From Phalacrocorax aristotelis (Eukaryota; Chordata; Aves; Suliformes; Phalacrocoracidae): a DNA stretch of 64,000 nucleotides. Where the stretch lies: the NCBI RefSeq assembly GCF_949628215.1, contig NC_134280.1, positions 8,939,795 through 9,003,794 on the forward strand. The letters are read 5' to 3'. Positions within the stretch are counted from its first letter, which is position 1, and each line of letters opens with the position of its first letter. The notes under the pieces are model-generated. The model had not been told where the DNA came from. It worked only from the letters and a program-made list of their open reading frames with translations, and did not search any database. Positions 59,301 through 64,000 of this stretch are shown one piece after another. Both the position numbers and the translations under genes were made by a program.

Positions 59301-62300
59301 CTGTACAATTAGGACTCCCTAGTAGCGGCACGAAGGACCATGAGCTGCTTTATTTCAGTGAGATCACAGCTGTACTGTGCTGGGTATGACACACCCCAAG
59401 GCAGAAAGGCAATTCCTGCCTGAACACAGGGAAACAGGTGAAATGGATAAATGCCCAGGTAAACCCTAGAGGCCTGCATGAGAGAATGCAACAGGTACTT
59501 TTTCTTGCTCTTGTTTTTCTAACAGACTGAAAAAAGGAAGACACAACAGGTGTTAAGAAATTTCTGCAGCATCACAGACAAATGACAGTCCTGTGGCAAA
59601 GCATCAAACAGACCTGGATGTCCACATAAAGCCTTTCCCTCTCAGCTCTGATGTCTTCCTGGACAAACTTACCAGGCAGAGCAATGGGAAAGCATTGCTG
59701 CAGCCCTTTCCCATAGTTAATACATTCAGACTGTGCTGACAGACTTTTTTTCAAACATCTTTAAAAAAAACCAAAACAAAACCCCAAACCCAAAATCTTC
59801 CTGTTTAAAAAAAAGAACCCCAACATTCCATCATTTACAGAAGAACATCTCCATGCTTGTTAGATATTAAATGCTTTACCATGACAATTAAATGACTTGA
59901 AAACAAAACCAAGTGACAGGTGTATTTTTTCAAGATCACTGATCTTTCAACTAGGGGGAGAAAAATCCCAGCTTTAATTGCACAAAGCTGCATATCATAC
60001 TTCCCTCTCTTGAGATTTCATTATAGGCCTGAAACCAGAGAATTACACTGCCAGCTCTTGCCTGCTCTTCCAGCTATTTCTGGTTTTTAATAATTATTCA
60101 TTAATTGCACACTATGATAAGATCCTTGCTGTTTTGAAACATTTTCCCTCTGGCCCCCATACTATTAAAGACCCTGATTGCCTGCCAACAGCGTAAAATT
60201 AAAAATCAAAGCACTACCTCTGAAAGGTTTAATATGTGCCACATTGAAAGAGTTTCTACAGCTTACAGCCATGTAATTGCATCACTGGCTAACTGCACAA
60301 TCTCTCTTAGCGTTTGAAATGTTTTCCTTTGAAACATTAGCCAGCTGAGAGCAGAGGTTTTGTTTAACACCCTGATTTACTCTCTGAGCATGCCAGAGTT
60401 TCATAAGTCTCCTGTGTCTTTCTCCACTTCTTCTCTTCTTTTCCGGGGCAGGTGAGAGGCAAAGGCTCAGCTGCCTGGCCATGAGGCACCCTGCTCCCAC
60501 TGGGGAGAGCAACAAGGGAGAGAAAAGAAGAGTCACCAGTTCAAGCAAGAAATTAAAAACAAAAGCATTTCATCAGATGAACATCCTCTCTACCCACCCC
60601 TTAAAAGCAGATGGTTTTTTCTGCCTGTTGAATACTCCCCTTCTCCCCCACATTACAGACCCCTCTTCCCCTTTCCTGGTGCCACAGGGACCCCCTGCTC
60701 TGGTCTAACTGGCAGCCCCTGAAACCTTCCCTCCCTCCCCAGGCTGCCAAACGTGGCTCAGCCCACGGCCTGCTCAGCCCACGACCACAGGAGGCATTTC
60801 CATTTAATTATCAGTCTTTTGTTAATGGCTCCCCTCTTTAAAAGGGCTGAAGTTTCCACATTTTGCCGGTGGCTACGTGAAGGAGTGGGTACCCAGCGCC
60901 GCTGGCTGGAATAAACCCCAGCGGCTCCAGTGACAGGCAGCAATTCACAATCATGTCGTTTTGCTGAATCTGCTGAGATCTAAATGTTATTTCTTCATCT
61001 AAAAATCTCATTTCTAAATCTTATTTCTTCATCATAAGGGTCATATGGATAAGGACAGGTCACCAGCAACCAGCCAAGCACACACATCCTTACTACGGAG
61101 GCAGCCTGGAGAAATTTGTGCAATTGGGTTGATCAAAGCTGGTTTAGACAAAGAAAACCGTGGAGACGTAGCTTGCATTGATCAAAGTGTAGTCATGATG
61201 TGCCAAAGGGGAATAAAGATGCCCTTCACACAGTTTGGCTGCTTTAACGATTTCAATATTAACAGTGCTCTTTCCCAGAAAAAGGCAATTTTCTACCTTC
61301 GTTTTCTTGGACCTTGTGATTATCACAAGTGCCAAAAACCGTTTAATGCTTATAAAAGCGTACCTTAGAAAGATATTCCTCTGCAAGCCCTCAGATGAAG
61401 AGGTTTTGGTTATTTGTATCTGCTTGTGCACCAATACATGCTTTTCTTTTAACTGAAAATCTCGGTCCTGCCTGCATTGTAATCAGGTTGTCCTTCCAGT
61501 TCATCAGGTTTCACTTTCACAGTACCTCTGAAATTGGCTCCTGCAGCCTCTGTAGAGCCTCCTTGGAAAGCTGGGTGGGTTTGCCTTGATTCCTCCCTAA
61601 CCTACAGGTTGGTATTCTTCTCCATTATTCCCATATTATCATAGCAATTAAAAACAGGGACACTGTAGATAAGATTAGATATTTTGTTAAGACAAAGTAT
61701 ATCTCTCTTCACAGTAGCTTTAGGGAGCCAGAAAAGAAACTGGCCTTCACTTTGTTTTCTAAATTGCAATTTAGAGGTTGTATATTATAAAATGCGTGCT
61801 TTGTTTTGCAGAGGTTTTCTGTACTCCAGGATTTTCCCTGAAGAGGAGGGAGGCTGCTGGTGCCCCGGCTTTTTACCTGCTGGTGCCTGCATGTGGGGAA
61901 GGAAGGGGGCAAGGGAGAAGTATGGAGGGGTAAATCTGTAAACACGGATTTAGGCTCATAACATCAGGTACTGAGACCTTAAAGATCTTGGCCTGACTCA
62001 ATTCTAAAGCTTGGGCCTTAGAGTCTAATTTAAAACAAAATTCATCTGTCATAGTATTTTTTTTACTGGAATTGTACAGATTTATGATTGAAGGAAGTTT
62101 CTGGAGTAGAAGGTCAAACCGCAGACACAAAGAGCACTTCCTCCAGATTTGTAAGGATTTCCATGCAAATTGGTGCTCCGTAGGGCATGTTCATTTGAAA
62201 TTGGGAGATCAGGAAGTAGAGATGAACAGCACCATGTTAAGGACAAAATTATTAAATGAGAAATCCTCCAATATATATAAAATAACAAAGCACTTTCATT

Positions 62301-62715
62301 CAGGATCAGTCTCTGTTCCCAGAGGAAAGTCTGTGTGGCGGCAGAGCACAGGACAGGCTCCCTACCAAGTGCTGCATTGCACAGGGACATCCCCACCGCA
62401 ACGGGCCACCACTCCATGAGTGAAGGGCCTCCCCATAACATGTGGCAGGGAGGACCAAGGGCTCTGAAAGCTCACGGAGTTGGTCACCCATTCTCTTTGA
62501 AGTGCTCCAGCTTCTCCACTTTCCCCACCCAGCCTGGTGGGCACGCTGCGTGGGGTGTGCGCTGCCCTGGATGCACACTGCCCCGGGCACATGCTGTGCT
62601 GCACCCAATTCTCCAGCCTGCAGGTGGGGGGAATTTGCACCTCTTCCATTCTGATACTGTTACCTCAAACATATATATATATATTCTTCTTGGATGAAAT
62701 GGATAGCGCAGGAGT
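50358..62715 (-). other. GPR39: GPR39 intron, middle part
   Basis: About 12.4 kb of intron. A near-duplicate 19-mer (TAAATSTTATTTCTTCATC) occurs at 60981-60999 and 61015-61033, an A/C-rich tract at 59760-59820, and a TA dinucleotide run near 62671-62684. Overlapping frames of 167-180 codons on both strands at 57490-58202 have no recognisable domain. No RNA gene or exon was recognised. Confidence 0.65.
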
Positions 62716-63312
62716 TGTTAGTAATTAAGAAAGGAACACAGTTAGGAGCGGAAACTAACACTGTTTGTGCCCGATAGGAGGGCATTAGCAATGAATGCCT
62801 CATTGACAAGAACCTGTGTTCTTTTAAGAATACAAATCAGTAGAACTTCAAGGACTAACAGTGGAAACATCCTGCCACGAAGAAGGGTGTGAAGATACAG
62901 GAAGGCCACAAATCAGTCAGCAGTGATAGAAGGGAACATCTGGGCCCAGAAGGCACCAAAGCACAGAAACTGGGGGAAGGTATTCTGGCAGGGGGAGATT
63001 GCAACCACCAATTCAATTGAGGGATGAAAGGACACCACTACCACTCCTCTTGAGCATGCACAGTGAATTAAAATCACACTGTGGCTTTAAACTTAACCGG
63101 AGAAGATGCAGACCAATGGAAGAAGGGGATGCCTAGTCAGGTCAATGATGATGCGTGGTGTGTTAACTTTCATGTATAAATGTCAAAAATGAACTCCAGT
63201 AGGTGTGCACGCTAGGAGGAATTATCCCCCATGCACCCAGCGCCGAATAATGTAATGCCTGCTCTTTAACACACCCGGTGTTAAGGAGTTTTATTCCCTG
63301 CTTTCGGTGACA
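62716..63312 (+). mobile_element. probable avian endogenous-retrovirus LTR, solo
   Basis: The 3' portion has LTR architecture: TATAAA at 63175-63180, a degenerate polyadenylation signal AATAAT at 63246-63251, then a GTGTTAAGGAGTTTTATTCC block and the terminus TTTCGGTGACA at 63312. This end resembles a family of bird LTRs I have seen ending in a TTTGGTGACA-like sequence. The 5' boundary is uncertain; TGTTAG at 62716 is the best candidate, but no target-site duplication matches. No primer-binding site or retroviral coding sequence follows. It is probably a solo or 5'-truncated LTR, inserted antisense to GPR39. Confidence 0.5.
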
Positions 63313-64000
63313 AAACCCCCTCTGATTTTGTGCCTCTCCCTTCTGGACCCACCTAGTATAATTTAGTCATCATTCCTCTCCTGGTTTGGCTCTGCACAAG
63401 CAATACAAGAAGGAACCTGGTGTGTGCAAATCTGCTTTGCACCTCCCCATCTTTTACTGCACCCCAGTGTGAGCCCATAGCTGCCCCTTCTCCCTGAACT
63501 CCTAGCCTTTGCCCGCCAATCTCCCTGTGCATAGAGGAACAACGGAGATGACAAAAACCCGTATTCCTGAGATGGTGCAGACATAAAATCCATTGTGCAT
63601 GGACTGTCAGGTGTAGAGATTTTTTTCTTTTTTTCTCTCTAAAAGGACAGTACATAGACTTGTATTTTGCCTGTGCAAATAAGAGGCATTAAGAGGAGAC
63701 AGCTGCTTGTGTCCAGGCCTGGGGCAGCGAGGAGTGCAGCCACACTGATGCCCTGCATGCTCTCAGGGGAAAGAAGCCTTCCCAGAGCTGGTGGGAGGAC
63801 TCGCAACAACAGACAGGGAGTGAACCAGGGGCTCTGAGACCCTGAGAAGATACACCACTGTGAAGTGAGATGATTTAAGCAGTTACAGCCATGATGTTCA
63901 TGCAGCCACTGTGCAACAACCTGCTATACCAATTTCATATAGCCACTTTGTGTTGCAAGCAATTAGCTAATTAAGGAAAGTGCCTATTAAGAAGATGATG
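63313..64000 (-). other. GPR39: GPR39 intron, window end
   Basis: Non-coding sequence after the LTR. Short open frames on the - strand (63353-63655) lack domains. Nothing else was recognised. Confidence 0.6.

Overview
This is a vertebrate genomic window, almost certainly from a bird and probably a neoavian one. The evidence is two CR1 LINE fragments with the usual avian 3' region, a solo LTR of the abundant avian ERVL-type family, a second avian-type LTR, long AT-rich introns, and a compact CpG island. It holds parts of three protein-coding genes in the conserved NCKAP5 - LYPD1 - GPR39 order known from human chromosome 2q21. No bacterial operon, CRISPR array, tRNA or rRNA gene was seen.

Layout. 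Positions 1 to about 22,385 are the 3' end of NCKAP5 on the + strand: a candidate 50-nt internal exon (1378-1427), an intron of about 19 kb carrying an antisense CR1 copy (about 4752-5985), the terminal coding exon (20756-21037) and a 3' UTR of about 1.3 kb. Immediately downstream is a CpG island (about 22,380-24,130) that should be the LYPD1 promoter. LYPD1 is on the + strand with three coding exons (23349-23400, 24315-24452, 39183-39412). They join in phase to a 139-residue GPI-anchored Ly6/three-finger protein. Its 14.7-kb second intron contains a second CR1 fragment and a possible polyadenylated retrocopy tail. GPR39 lies on the - strand. Its last coding exon (40293 down to 39770) ends only 357 bp from the LYPD1 stop, so the two genes converge and their transcripts may overlap. 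From 40294 to the end the window is GPR39 intron, with a small CpG patch near 41.07-41.22 kb, a solo ERVL-type LTR with a TACTT duplication at 49243-50357, and a second LTR ending near 63312.

How the genes relate. NCKAP5 is a cytoskeletal, microtubule-associated protein. LYPD1 (Lynx2) is a neuronal nicotinic-receptor modulator. GPR39 is a zinc-sensing class A GPCR. They are not a pathway. What links them is architecture: a head-to-tail NCKAP5/LYPD1 pair about 1 kb apart, and a tail-to-tail LYPD1/GPR39 pair. No new biological system was found. The most useful leads are the convergent 3' ends, overlapping upstream reading frames at the LYPD1 start, an AT-rich homeodomain-like patch within the CpG island, and the minisatellite-bearing solo LTR.
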